DNA of 64,000 bases from JAFGDH01 sp964441265 (GTDB lineage: Archaea > Aenigmatarchaeota > Aenigmatarchaeia > QMZP01 > QMZT01). The notes under the pieces were generated by a model, which did not search any database, was not told the DNA's origin, and saw only the letters and a list, made by a program, of their open reading frames with translations. The position numbers were made by a program, and so were the translations under genes. The stretch lies in contig CAYYKJ010000002.1 of the NCBI GenBank assembly GCA_964441265.1, positions 62,001 to 126,000 of the forward strand, given 5' to 3'. Positions 24,962 to 33,736 of this stretch are shown piece after piece. Position 1 is the stretch's first letter. Every line of letters starts with the position of its first letter.

Positions 24962-26344
24962 TTAAACCTTTCTTTCGAGGTAGTCTTTCATAAACAGTGA
25001 AAAATCGCCGTTATTCCCCGCCGTTTTTACCATTTTTTTCGCGTCCAGGATCCGAAAGCCGGAGGACACGGATTTTGCTACATGTGATCTTATGCCGGCG
25101 TACATGAGTTTCTCGTGGGACTTCTCCAGGAAGCATTTCAGGGCATTCCTTGCCGAGACTGATTTCCTCTCGGTGAAAGCCACCCAGTATTCTCCCTCAA
25201 CGAAAAGCCTGTCCTTTCCGTATTTTTCCGTGAACTGTTTGCTGTGCATCTTTGAGAATATCGGAGGTCCCTTCACCTTTCTGACTGAAGGCAGGTTCCA
25301 TACCTCCATCTCGAATATCATCATGCTTCTCTTCTCGTCGCTGAAAACCCCGTAGTCGAGAAGCCTGAATTCCTTGTCCTCAAGGAACTTCTTTATTCTC
25401 CTCGACGTTTTCCTCATCTGGGAGAACAGGATGTCATCGACGACCGGCGGCCTGCCGAATGAAATACCGATGAATTCCGTTCCGCGGCCCTTTAGTGCCT
25501 TCCTCAGTTCACTGGATTCCGGTTCCCGCCTTTTGAGGACGAAATATTTCTTTTGCGGATTTTCCACGAAACGCTTGCATGTGTTCACGAAGAGGACGAA
25601 ATTCTTCGGCGAGAGCGCGGCAGCCACGTTCCTTCCCGGATCCGTGGGGTCTATTACTATGAGAGGCTGTCCCCTGTAGCGCGATTTAGGTTCGTCTGCC
25701 GTGCAGTGTTTTTTTATGTCTATGAATTTACCGGGCTCCCACCGCCTCGCGGCCTCGACCAGCCGCCTGAATGTCTTGTATCTGATTATGAGAAGCTCGC
25801 AGAGGTACCCGGAGAATCCCCCTGTCCTTATGTCCGATCCATATACACCTGCGGACTTGCAGAACTGCTTCAGGAGACGGACCTGGTTCGACATTTCCGG
25901 GCACAGTTGCTCTTTTATGTATTTGTTGTGGAATGGTGTCCTGTCGACGGCGGACTTTATCTTCGACGCAGAGGACACCTTATAACACGGGACGATGTCT
26001 ATGCCGTAACCCTCAATTTCCCCCTTGACATAAGGATGATCCGCATAGGCGACTTTGAAACTGCCTCCCAGCTCCTTCATTATTCTTTTTCCGATCTCTA
26101 TTCCAGACTTTTCCAGCCTTTGCCTCGGATAGCTGGTGGGGAACATTATGAAAAGATCTATTTCCTTCTTGTCCTTGAGCCAGGTGTCCCTTATGAAAGA
26201 CCCGGCTATCGTTTTTTCCAGCCCGCGGGGCTTTATGATCATCTCAGCGGCATCGGTCAGCCTTTTGAGCACCCTCCGTATCTCTTTGTTGTCCCTTTCG
26301 GAGGGAACTATCCCCTTTAGAACACTTTTTAAAACAGATTCCAT
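24962..26344 (-). CDS. cca: CCA-adding tRNA nucleotidyltransferase, class I
   Basis: A 460-residue archaeal enzyme adding the 3' CCA end, needed because neither tRNA gene in this window encodes CCA. The nucleotidyltransferase signature GSFIRDTWLKDKKEIDLF carries catalytic Glu61 and Asp63, with the third carboxylate in IDIVPCYKV. The central and tail domains that clamp the tRNA acceptor arm follow. Length is normal for the archaeal class. It is read divergently from the CBS-domain gene at 26386 across 41 bp of AT-rich DNA. Confidence 0.93.
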   Translation of the reverse strand: MESVLKSVLKGIVPSERDNKEIRRVLKRLTDAAEMIIKPRGLEKTIAGSFIRDTWLKDKKEIDLFIMFPTSYPRQRLEKSGIEIGKRIMKELGGSFKVAYADHPYVKGEIEGYGIDIVPCYKVSSASKIKSAVDRTPFHNKYIKEQLCPEMSNQVRLLKQFCKSAGVYGSDIRTGGFSGYLCELLIIRYKTFRRLVEAARRWEPGKFIDIKKHCTADEPKSRYRGQPLIVIDPTDPGRNVAAALSPKNFVLFVNTCKRFVENPQKKYFVLKRREPESSELRKALKGRGTEFIGISFGRPPVVDDILFSQMRKTSRRIKKFLEDKEFRLLDYGVFSDEKRSMMIFEMEVWNLPSVRKVKGPPIFSKMHSKQFTEKYGKDRLFVEGEYWVAFTERKSVSARNALKCFLEKSHEKLMYAGIRSHVAKSVSSGFRILDAKKMVKTAGNNGDFSLFMKDYLERKV

Positions 26345-26385
26345 ATTAATTTATTATAATACCGGATATATACATCTTAACCGAA

Positions 26386-27231
26386 ATGATGGACATGCCC
26401 CTTCATAATAAACTGCAACTCAGCAGATTCGTTGACACAAAAAGGCCCGTGACTTCGCTGGCTTCCCATTCTCTCGTTCTTTTGGAAGAAAATCGGAGCA
26501 TACGGGACGCCATAGAAATCATGATGAAGAGGGGTTTCAGAAAAATTCCCCTGGTTAACAGGAAAGGGGAGCTGAGGGGAATATTGACCGAAACCGATAT
26601 ACTGAATTTTCTCGGGGGCGGCGAAAAATCCAGAATTTTCAGGAAGCACAACAGGAGCCTCAAAATCCCCGTATCTAATATAGCGGAGAAGCGCGTCGTG
26701 GCCATGGACAAAAAGACCGATATAAGGACAGCCCTCGGAATATTTAAGAAAAGGGGGAAAGGGCTTTATCCGGTGCTGGACGGCGAAAAGATCAGGTCAG
26801 TGGTATCCGAGTGGGATATAATAAAGACGATGAAATCTAATATCGGGGTAAAGGTCATGGATGTCATGGTGAAGAGGCCGATGGTGACCGGCTGCGATTT
26901 CACTGCCTACGAGGTATCCAAGGTACTGTGTAAGGGAGGTTTCCGGAGGCTGCCCGTGACAAAGAAGGGAGTACTTGTGGGAATAATAACACCCCATGAC
27001 GTTATCAGATACCTTCGTAAAAACAAGAAGGAATCGGGACTCAGAAAGGACAAAACCACTGTTGATAAAATGATGGAAAGGGACATAGTCAGCATAGGAC
27101 CGGATGCTTATTTATCAGAAGCAATAAGACTGATGAAGACAAGGGGTATAGGAGGATTTCCGGTCATGGAGAACGAAGAGCTCATGGGAATAATCACAGA
27201 GAGGGACGTGATAGATGCGCTGCAGGAATAG
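26386..27231 (+). CDS. protein with four CBS domains
   Basis: A 281-residue cytosolic protein made of four CBS motifs (about 20-80, 95-155, 160-220 and 225-281), each ending in a G-I-(I/L)-T-x-x-D-type turn, for example RGILTETDIL and MGIITERDVI. CBS pairs bind adenosine nucleotides and sense energy charge. No effector domain is attached. The TATA tract at 26350-26361 fits a leaderless start at 26386. The Toprim gene starts right after, so regulation of nucleic-acid enzymes by nucleotide level is a possible but unproven theme. Confidence 0.85.
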   Translation: MMDMPLHNKLQLSRFVDTKRPVTSLASHSLVLLEENRSIRDAIEIMMKRGFRKIPLVNRKGELRGILTETDILNFLGGGEKSRIFRKHNRSLKIPVSNIAEKRVVAMDKKTDIRTALGIFKKRGKGLYPVLDGEKIRSVVSEWDIIKTMKSNIGVKVMDVMVKRPMVTGCDFTAYEVSKVLCKGGFRRLPVTKKGVLVGIITPHDVIRYLRKNKKESGLRKDKTTVDKMMERDIVSIGPDAYLSEAIRLMKTRGIGGFPVMENEELMGIITERDVIDALQE

Positions 27232-27232
27232 C

Positions 27233-27691
27233 ATGAAGATGGATACCGGTGAGTTAAAAAAGCTTTTTGAGGAATTGGGGCGCAAGTTACTGGTTGTGGA
27301 AGGGAAAAAGGACAAAAAAGCTTTAAAAAGACTGGGTCTTAAAGATATTATTGCCATTAACGGCAGACCGCTTTATATTGTTGCGTCTGAACTGGCAACG
27401 GAAAAGAAAGAAATAGTGATACTTTCAGATTTCGACGAAACGGGAAGGGAAATAAATCTGAAATTAAAGCGCCTCCTGCAGAGGCGCAGAAAGAAAGCAA
27501 ACGCAAGACTGAGGAAAGGTATCATGAATCTGGGAAAGAACAAGATCGAGGATCTTGCGAATTTGATGAACGAGAAGGGTGGAGAACACCCGTTTAAGGA
27601 GGACGATAATCATGTCAAAATTAGCACCAACATCGATAAAATATTTAATAAAGGCTTACATAAACGCAAACGGGGTAATAGAGAGACCTGA
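27233..27691 (+). CDS. small Toprim-domain protein
   Basis: A 152-residue Toprim protein. LLVVEGKKDKKALKRLG carries the catalytic-type Glu, and ILSDFDETGREIN supplies the D-x-D pair for metal binding. A basic segment (RRRKKANARLRK) may contact nucleic acid. This stand-alone family is common in archaea and its reaction is unknown, although relatives include primases and RNase M5-type nucleases. ATG 27233 starts one base after the CBS stop. The last 80 bases overlap the start of dnaG in another frame. Confidence 0.85.
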   Translation: MKMDTGELKKLFEELGRKLLVVEGKKDKKALKRLGLKDIIAINGRPLYIVASELATEKKEIVILSDFDETGREINLKLKRLLQRRRKKANARLRKGIMNLGKNKIEDLANLMNEKGGEHPFKEDDNHVKISTNIDKIFNKGLHKRKRGNRET

Positions 27692-28883
27692 CGTTATAGG
27701 AGCTATTTTTGGTCAGACAGAAGGCCTGCTGGGCTCGGATCTTGATCTGAGGGAACTGCAGAGAACGGGCAGGATAGGCAGGATAGAAGTGAAGATAAGA
27801 TCCAGCAAGGGAAAATCTTCCGGCGAGATAATCATACCCAGCTCGCTTGATTCAGCGGAAACATCCCTTATAGCAGCCACCTTGGAGACGATAGAGAGGG
27901 TTGGTCCTTGCAACGCCAAGATAAAGCTGAAGTCCGTAGAGGACACGAGAGCCCTCAAAAGAGAGCAGGTTTTGGGAAAGGCGAAGCTTATACTCAAGGA
28001 CCTGGTGGAGGGGGGCATACCCGACACATCCAGGATAGCTGACGAGATAAAGGAAGAGATAAAGACATACGAGGTCACTACTTACAAGGCCCTCCCCTGC
28101 GGTCCCGGCATACTGGACTCTGACGAGATAATAGTTGTAGAAGGAAGGGCCGACGTGATAAACCTGGTGAGATGCGGAATAAAAAACGTGATAGCCTTCA
28201 AGGGGACTTCGGTGCCTGATGAAATAATCGGCCTCATGAAAGAAAAGATAACGACAGTATTCATAGACGGCGACAGAGGAGGACTGCTGAATCTCAAGGG
28301 ACTCCTCGAGACGACCGAGGTCGACCATATAATCCAGGCTCCGGACGGCAAAGAGGTGGAGGAGCTATCCAAGAAGGAGATATACAAATCGCTCAGAAAC
28401 AAGATGTCCGTTTCTCAGTTCAAGATGGAAAATTCCGAGATGTTCAAAAACTTCAGTCCGGAAAAAAAATCTTCCTCTAAATCTCCGGGCCCATCCAGGC
28501 AGAAGACGAGTTCCTCCCCTAAAACATCAGGAGGTTCTTCGTCTTCGAAACAGATTGAAAAGTCCACGAAAAAACCTTCTCCGAAAAAGATAAACATAGG
28601 GGATGAGCAAAAAAAAATGTTCAAAAAGACCTTGGATGAACTCGTCGGAACAAGAGCAGCATGTATATTCGATTCGGGCTTCAATCTTCTGGGAAAAGTT
28701 CCGGTAAAAGAACTTGACAACGTGCTTAAAACCGTGGACAAGCCGCACGCCGTGATTTTCGACGGGAAGATAGACTACAAGCTCGAAACATCTGCAAAAA
28801 GAAATGACGTGAAGTTTCTGGTCGGGATGGAAAAGGACGACATAAGGTCTTCGGTGACACTTGTATCAAGGGACGACTTGTAG
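27612..28883 (+). CDS. dnaG: DnaG-type primase / exosome-associated protein
   Basis: A 423-residue archaeal DnaG. The N-terminal domain (SIKYLIKAYINANGVIERPDVIG) precedes a Toprim centre with IIVVEGRADVIN and FIDGDRGG. A Ser/Pro/Lys-rich low-complexity linker (about 275-330) leads to a C-terminal domain. In archaea this protein is mostly an RNA-exosome partner and may also make primers. ATG 27612 is chosen because AAGGAGGA at 27597-27604 is well spaced and homologues begin MSKLAPTS-like. Translation starts inside the Toprim gene, 80 bases before its stop. Confidence 0.93.
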   Translation: MSKLAPTSIKYLIKAYINANGVIERPDVIGAIFGQTEGLLGSDLDLRELQRTGRIGRIEVKIRSSKGKSSGEIIIPSSLDSAETSLIAATLETIERVGPCNAKIKLKSVEDTRALKREQVLGKAKLILKDLVEGGIPDTSRIADEIKEEIKTYEVTTYKALPCGPGILDSDEIIVVEGRADVINLVRCGIKNVIAFKGTSVPDEIIGLMKEKITTVFIDGDRGGLLNLKGLLETTEVDHIIQAPDGKEVEELSKKEIYKSLRNKMSVSQFKMENSEMFKNFSPEKKSSSKSPGPSRQKTSSSPKTSGGSSSSKQIEKSTKKPSPKKINIGDEQKKMFKKTLDELVGTRAACIFDSGFNLLGKVPVKELDNVLKTVDKPHAVIFDGKIDYKLETSAKRNDVKFLVGMEKDDIRSSVTLVSRDDL

Positions 28884-28892
28884 TGATATTCG

Positions 28893-29276
28893 TCATTCCA
28901 GGATCCTGAAGCGGTTCTGAAGAGGCATCACTTCAAGTTCCCCTTTGTATATCTGTACATTGCCGATTATATTTATTCTGTCCCCCTCTTCAATTTCATA
29001 TACGTTCACACCATTCATTTCCAAGACCTCTGCCGTGTCCTCCCACAGAACGACCTTTATGGATCCCGTTTTATCTTCAATGTCAAAAAACAGGTTTCCC
29101 TTTTTTGTGAGATCACTGACTTCACCCGTTATGTTGACTGCTTTGCCCACGAATGATCTGTCTATATCGCCGATGTTCACGTGAGTGTAGCCAACCTGCG
29201 TGACAAAGACATACAACAGAATTATGCATATAAAAAAAGCCGTGAAGCAGAATGCGAACAGGTTTCTCTCCTTCAT
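28893..29276 (-). CDS. membrane-anchored OB-fold protein
   Basis: A 127-residue protein with one N-terminal membrane helix (about 6-26) followed by a single OB fold (about 38-125: VGKAVNITGEVSD, DIEDKTGSIKVVLWED, IEEGDRINIIGNVQIYKGELEV). The fold would face outside if the basic N-terminus stays in. Similar OB modules bind nucleic acids or metals; the ligand is unknown here. ATG 29276 begins just beyond the thpR stop, so the pair is co-transcribed. Confidence 0.75.
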   Translation of the reverse strand: MKERNLFAFCFTAFFICIILLYVFVTQVGYTHVNIGDIDRSFVGKAVNITGEVSDLTKKGNLFFDIEDKTGSIKVVLWEDTAEVLEMNGVNVYEIEEGDRINIIGNVQIYKGELEVMPLQNRFRILE

Positions 29277-29277
29277 A

Positions 29278-29826
29278 TCATGCACCCATATCAACCGTGA
29301 ACACGTCTTCATAAACAGGGCCTTTGGCCGTGAGAGTGCTCTTTTTCAATTTCACGTCATTCACTTTCATTTCACCGATATTCACTTCACTGTATTTTTC
29401 TATCAATTTCAGCATACATTCTTTATTTTTCCCTGATTTCACCCTTCCTATTGTGAGATGTGGCGAGAATTTTCCTTCCCTGTCCGATTTCAGATTTTTC
29501 TCTATTTTATTTACCATTTTGACAAATTCATCTCTCCCCTCGTCGGTTCCCACGAAAAGCGTCCTTATGTAATTGGGTTTCCCGAAATAAGATACTCCCT
29601 TTAATGATATCTTAAATGGTTCAAGAGCTTCACATGCGTTTTTTATTCTTTCACGCATACTATCGATTTGATTTTCTTTTATTTCACCGAGAAACTTCAC
29701 CGTGAAATGGAGGTTTCCCGGCTCTACGAACTTCACATTTATATCGAGCGATTGGAATTCTCGTATTATTTTGGATGTTTTTGCCCTTATTTCTTCGCTT
29801 ATGTCTACCGCAATGAAAGCCCTCAT
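29278..29826 (-). CDS. thpR: RNA 2',3'-cyclic phosphodiesterase (2'-5' RNA ligase family)
   Basis: A 182-residue 2H phosphoesterase with the two diagnostic H-x-T-x motifs: HFTV at 40-43 and HLTI around 124-127. It opens 2',3'-cyclic phosphates on RNA ends and can make 2'-5' linkages in vitro. The complementary ligase RtcB, which consumes cyclic-phosphate ends, is encoded six kilobases away. Start ATG 29826 with AT-rich DNA upstream. Confidence 0.92.
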   Translation of the reverse strand: MRAFIAVDISEEIRAKTSKIIREFQSLDINVKFVEPGNLHFTVKFLGEIKENQIDSMRERIKNACEALEPFKISLKGVSYFGKPNYIRTLFVGTDEGRDEFVKMVNKIEKNLKSDREGKFSPHLTIGRVKSGKNKECMLKLIEKYSEVNIGEMKVNDVKLKKSTLTAKGPVYEDVFTVDMGA

Positions 29827-29911
29827 ACAGGTTAATTGAATCCATTAAATAAATTATTTTCACACCAATTTCACAAATAAATATAAGTTTTCAGTGATAA
29901 TATATGAAATT

Positions 29912-30991
29912 ATGAAAACGAGGACAAAAAACAGAGAGAAATACATGAACTTGTTCAACTGGAATGAGAATCCGTTTAATTTCAAGATACTGCCGGATCT
30001 CTTCGTCGGGTACTCGGAGGAGATTGGTAAGATGTCCAATATAATAGAGAACGGCGAGAAATTTTCTCTTCTTTTGGGACCCACCGGTTCGGGTAAAACG
30101 ACACTCATGAAGCACATGGCGAGAAGACTGGGTGATGACGAAATGATTTTTTATCTGCCCAAGCCGCCCAAGGATCCAAAGGATCTTATAGGTCTTTTCA
30201 CCGAGCGCCTCGGAGGAGGCATTTTTGACAGGCTCTTTTCACGTGAAAAGGGGATAACACTATACAATCTCAGTGAATGGACAAACAGCAAAATGAAAAA
30301 CAAACATCTTTTCCTCTTCTTCGATGAGAGTCACGAAGCTTCCACGGCCACGCTGGAATGGCTGAGGACCATAGTGGATCAGGTAGACAATCTTTCCGTG
30401 GTATTGTCTGGACTTCCGGTTCTCGACTCCCTTCTGAAGAAGGAACTGGAAACCTTCACGTGTAGGGTAAATACCAGGATAGAGCTCACTAATCTCACAC
30501 GTTCCGAAACACGTGAAATGATAAAGAAAAGGGTAGAATGGGCGGGCGGCGAAGACGTGAAGCCCTTCACGTCAGATACCATAGACCATGTATACGGGGC
30601 AACGGGGGGCTTTCCCAGAGAAGTGATAAGGATATGCGACAAACTTGTCAGAAAGGCCGCGGAAAAGAACATAACAACCATAGACGTGAATTTCCTCAGT
30701 GAAATCGAGACGGACAGCGTGAAAAGGGTTTCAATGGATTCTTTGGAAGATATTCCCCCGAGACAGAAATCGATACTTGAACTTCTCGGCAGCAGGGGCC
30801 CGATGACACCCTCCGAAATAGTGGATGAGATGGATTTGGGAGAATACAAAGACGAGCAGAACGCGATAAGATCGGTAAACAACATATTGCGCAGGTTGCT
30901 GAAGGAAGAAATGCTAACAAGGAAAGGAAAAGGAAAAAGCTATCAGTACATGGTCTCAGATAAGATAAAGACACTTCTTGTTAACAAGTAA
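29912..30991 (+). CDS. ExeA/Orc-like AAA ATPase with winged helix
   Basis: A 359-residue AAA ATPase. It opens with FNWNENPFNFKILPDLFVGY, a hallmark of ExeA/TniB-like ATPases, followed by Walker A GPTGSGKTTL, Walker B FLFFDESHEA, sensor 1 (VVLSGLP) and an arginine-finger-type helix, then a lid domain and a C-terminal winged helix (about 285-359). A TATA tract at 29876-29890 fits a leaderless ATG 29912 better than GTG 29894. Family members serve in secretion, transposition and plasmid biology. No transposase is adjacent, so the role is open. Confidence 0.8.
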   Translation: MKTRTKNREKYMNLFNWNENPFNFKILPDLFVGYSEEIGKMSNIIENGEKFSLLLGPTGSGKTTLMKHMARRLGDDEMIFYLPKPPKDPKDLIGLFTERLGGGIFDRLFSREKGITLYNLSEWTNSKMKNKHLFLFFDESHEASTATLEWLRTIVDQVDNLSVVLSGLPVLDSLLKKELETFTCRVNTRIELTNLTRSETREMIKKRVEWAGGEDVKPFTSDTIDHVYGATGGFPREVIRICDKLVRKAAEKNITTIDVNFLSEIETDSVKRVSMDSLEDIPPRQKSILELLGSRGPMTPSEIVDEMDLGEYKDEQNAIRSVNNILRRLLKEEMLTRKGKGKSYQYMVSDKIKTLLVNK

Positions 30992-31038
30992 TCTTAAATA
31001 TTTTATTTCCATAATATAACCATGTTAGGAGGATTTTT

Positions 31039-31299
31039 ATGGAAGAAAGGGTAAGAAGCAAGCAACTGGTAGGAAAGGTCCTGATTTCAGAGGAGACCGG
31101 TAAGAAATTCGGTGTTGTAGGGGACGTGGATTACATAATAGAGTCAGGTGAACTAATAAACATAGTCCTCGTGGAACCCACGAAGCACACAACCGACCTG
31201 AATCTCCATGAGGACGAGAAGAAAAGGGTTCTGGTTCCGTTCTCTGCCGTGAAATCTGTTGGAGACTTCGTGATAGTCACCGAAAAGGATATTGCCTAA
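31039..31299 (+). CDS. PRC-barrel domain protein
   Basis: An 86-residue single PRC-barrel: KQLVGKVLISEETGKKFGVVGDVDYI forms the first strands and VPFSAVKSVGDFVIV the last. Small archaeal PRC-barrel proteins are linked to RNA processing and, in some lineages, to cell division (CdpB-type). A GGAGGA Shine-Dalgarno precedes the ATG. It lies between the AAA ATPase and a winged-helix gene on the same strand. Confidence 0.85.
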   Translation: MEERVRSKQLVGKVLISEETGKKFGVVGDVDYIIESGELINIVLVEPTKHTTDLNLHEDEKKRVLVPFSAVKSVGDFVIVTEKDIA

Positions 31300-31364
31300 A
31301 CCCCAATATCCGGGATTTCTTTTATTTTATATATATAAATTTGACCCCGTCAATAATAATTATC

Positions 31365-31679
31365 ATGGCCAGCAAGAAATACTACAGGAACACGGTAATT
31401 AATACTATAAAGATATTTAGATGCCTAAAAAGGCAGGAAAAGGAAGGAGAGGGCTTTTTGACTGTTTCTAAGATATCTAAGCTCACTAAACTCCATAAAT
31501 GGACCGTTTCTAGGACACTGGATCTTTACATGCAGCCCTTCGTGGAAATGGTCATACCGGATGGCTTCGAGGATGTCGGTTTGCAGATAAAATTCATAAG
31601 ACTCAAGGAACCGAACATAACCGAGAAACAGGTCCTGCGTATTCTGAAATTCAAAAAAATGATGGGAAAGGGCGTTTGA
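31365..31679 (+). CDS. small winged-helix protein
   Basis: A 104-residue basic protein with a probable winged-helix fold: FLTVSKISKLTKLHKWTVSRTLD is a typical recognition-helix pair, and a VIPDGFEDVG hairpin could be the wing. It may be a transcription regulator. A TATA tract (TTTATATATATAAA, about 31327-31340) upstream supports ATG 31365. It ends eleven bases before the convergent radA gene. Confidence 0.7.
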   Translation: MASKKYYRNTVINTIKIFRCLKRQEKEGEGFLTVSKISKLTKLHKWTVSRTLDLYMQPFVEMVIPDGFEDVGLQIKFIRLKEPNITEKQVLRILKFKKMMGKGV

Positions 31680-31689
31680 ACCCTCACTT

Positions 31690-32628
31690 TTAATCTTTCA
31701 CACCCTCTGTGGTTATTCTGAACACCGATTCTCCCTCGGGAAGTGACGGCGAATCTATCAGCTTTGCTATCCTTTTGTCGCCCTTGGATTTCCTCAGGTA
31801 CAGCCTGAAGGTGGCCTGGTGGCCCAGTATGTGTCCCCCTATGGGAGCGGTGGGGTCTCCGAAAAGGACGTCCGGCCTTGACATGACCTGGTTGGTGGCA
31901 TATATTGCGAGATTGTTCACGTCAGCCAGCCTCTGGAGCTGGTGAAGGTGCCTGTTGAGCTTTTGCTGCCTGCTGGCAAGGGTTCCCCTTCCGGTGTAGT
32001 CCGAACGGAAGGACGCCGTCAGTGAATCCACTATGATCAGTTTTACCGGTTCTTTCTTCAGTATCTCGCTTGCCTTGTCGGCGAGGAGCACCTGGTGATC
32101 CGAATTGTAAGCCCTCGCCACGAATATGTTATCCAGTGTCTTTTTGGGATCAAGTCCAATGAATTCTGCGATTTGTTTTACCCTTTCAGGACGGAATGTC
32201 TGTTCGGTGTCTATGAAAACTGCTTTCCCGTTGAACCCCCCCTTTTCCTTCGGAAGCTGTACCATCACTGCCAGCTGATGGGCCAACTGGCTCTTGCCGG
32301 ATCCGAATGCTCCGTGGGCCTCGGTTATGGATTGGGTCTCGATTCCTCCTCCCAGAAGTTCGTTCAGGGCATTTGAGCCGGTGGAAAGCTTCCCCACCGT
32401 TTCCCTCTTTTTGAGCACTTCCCCGGCAGTCTCGAAGCCCATCTTCAGTTTTGACCTTGCACTGGCAATTATCTTCGCCGCGGTCTCTGTTCCTATGCCC
32501 GCATCTGCCGATATTTCACCGGCAGAAGCAGCTGCGATACTCATGAGATTTTCATAGCCGCACTCCTTCAGTTTGCTGGCAGTCTTCTCCCCCACCCCGT
32601 CAAGATTCTCTATTCCGCTTTCAGACAT
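31690..32628 (-). CDS. radA: DNA repair and recombination protein RadA
   Basis: A 312-residue archaeal RecA/Rad51 recombinase. The N-terminal helix-hairpin-helix domain (ENLDGVGEKTASKL) is followed by Walker A GAFGSGKS at 106-113, Walker B (LIIVDSLTASFR) and the L2-loop region. It forms filaments on single-stranded DNA for strand exchange. Start ATG 32628 has GAGGTGA six bases upstream; the GTG inside that Shine-Dalgarno is not a start. No intein is present. RPA follows upstream on the same strand, a sensible functional pair. Confidence 0.96.
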   Translation of the reverse strand: MSESGIENLDGVGEKTASKLKECGYENLMSIAAASAGEISADAGIGTETAAKIIASARSKLKMGFETAGEVLKKRETVGKLSTGSNALNELLGGGIETQSITEAHGAFGSGKSQLAHQLAVMVQLPKEKGGFNGKAVFIDTEQTFRPERVKQIAEFIGLDPKKTLDNIFVARAYNSDHQVLLADKASEILKKEPVKLIIVDSLTASFRSDYTGRGTLASRQQKLNRHLHQLQRLADVNNLAIYATNQVMSRPDVLFGDPTAPIGGHILGHQATFRLYLRKSKGDKRIAKLIDSPSLPEGESVFRITTEGVKD

Positions 32629-32680
32629 TCGGATCACCTCACAATATTATTGTATTGTCGTATTGTTTTATATTTGAGCA

Positions 32681-33697
32681 TCAGGATGAGTCTATCTCCT
32701 TCATAACATCTTTCATTTCCTTCTTCACGTCAATTTCACCGATTTCATTCACCACGAATTCCGGTCTTTCACTGAACTGGCTGAATTTCACCCTTCCAGA
32801 CATTGTGAATTCCTTTCCAACAGCCTCTATATTGTCATAAACGGAGAGTATGTTTTCCGGAAAGGATTTCCTTATCTCTTCCGCGCTTCTGCCCAGGATT
32901 CTTTCCGCGACCTCGCCGAAAAATACCGCCCTGATGTTTCCCGTGCCATCGTCTATGATACCGGACAGAACCAGCCTGTATTTGGGATCCACCTTCCCGT
33001 GTTCCTTACATATCCACTGACCGTCCTTGTTTTCCAGTCTGCCCTCACACTGGGGGCATATCTCGAACATGGGATTCCTTCTGAAGAGCTGGATGAGCTG
33101 GGCCCTGGTCTGGTTGTATTGTCCCTCTTTGAAGTCATGTATTTTCCTCTTCTCCACGGCTCCGGTTCCGCCCTTCACATCTTCCCTTTCCGGCACAGTT
33201 ATTTCAGCGCCTTCCAGTTTTTTTATTTTTCCCACCCTCCCCAGTCTCAGTTCATAGTTTCCTCTGTTGTCTTCCTTCACGAATCCGTTGACTATTTCTA
33301 TGGCTTTCCCCTCTTCTATTCCCATGCCTTCCAGAATCTCTATCTCATTGTTCCAGAGCGAGAATCGGATGGTTCCTGTTTCATCCCCCAGTATGACGTT
33401 TTTTACCGATCCCTTTTTACCCTTCCTTTCAAAGTCTCTTTTTTCGAAAATTCTCATTACTTTTCCTTTCACGTCAACTGAGCGCATCCCGGAGACTACG
33501 TTTTCGATTTTGAGCTGTCTCTTTTTTTCTTTGAGAAGGCTGACTCCCAGTTCATTGCCGACTATGTAGGCGGCTCCTTCGGGAGAGATAAGACCGGAAA
33601 GCTCGTCCTGTTTCTCCTCTATCATCTTCTTGATCTCTTCTTTGCTGCTGCCCGATTTCCTTTCGATCTCCTCTATTATTTTGTCCAGAGAAATCAT
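32681..33697 (-). CDS. rpa: replication protein A (single-stranded DNA-binding)
   Basis: A 338-residue RPA-like protein. An N-terminal helical region is followed by one clear OB fold (about 75-165: VKGKVMRIFEKRD, LGDETGTIRFSLWNNE) and a C-terminal half with a zinc finger (CPQCEGRLENKDGQWIC, then H) and further OB-like strands. It coats single-stranded DNA in replication and repair. It lies 52 bp upstream of radA on the same strand and has its own AT-rich promoter around 33700-33725. Confidence 0.9.
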   Translation of the reverse strand: MISLDKIIEEIERKSGSSKEEIKKMIEEKQDELSGLISPEGAAYIVGNELGVSLLKEKKRQLKIENVVSGMRSVDVKGKVMRIFEKRDFERKGKKGSVKNVILGDETGTIRFSLWNNEIEILEGMGIEEGKAIEIVNGFVKEDNRGNYELRLGRVGKIKKLEGAEITVPEREDVKGGTGAVEKRKIHDFKEGQYNQTRAQLIQLFRRNPMFEICPQCEGRLENKDGQWICKEHGKVDPKYRLVLSGIIDDGTGNIRAVFFGEVAERILGRSAEEIRKSFPENILSVYDNIEAVGKEFTMSGRVKFSQFSERPEFVVNEIGEIDVKKEMKDVMKEIDSS

Positions 33698-33736
33698 AAT
33701 TAGTAATGGAAAATTAACTATAAAAGCATTTCAAGA

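Noticed and set aside
28435..28610. Low-complexity Ser/Lys segment in DnaG as an insertion or intein
   Set aside because: No splicing motifs or boundary residues are present; it reads as a flexible linker between the Toprim and C-terminal domains.
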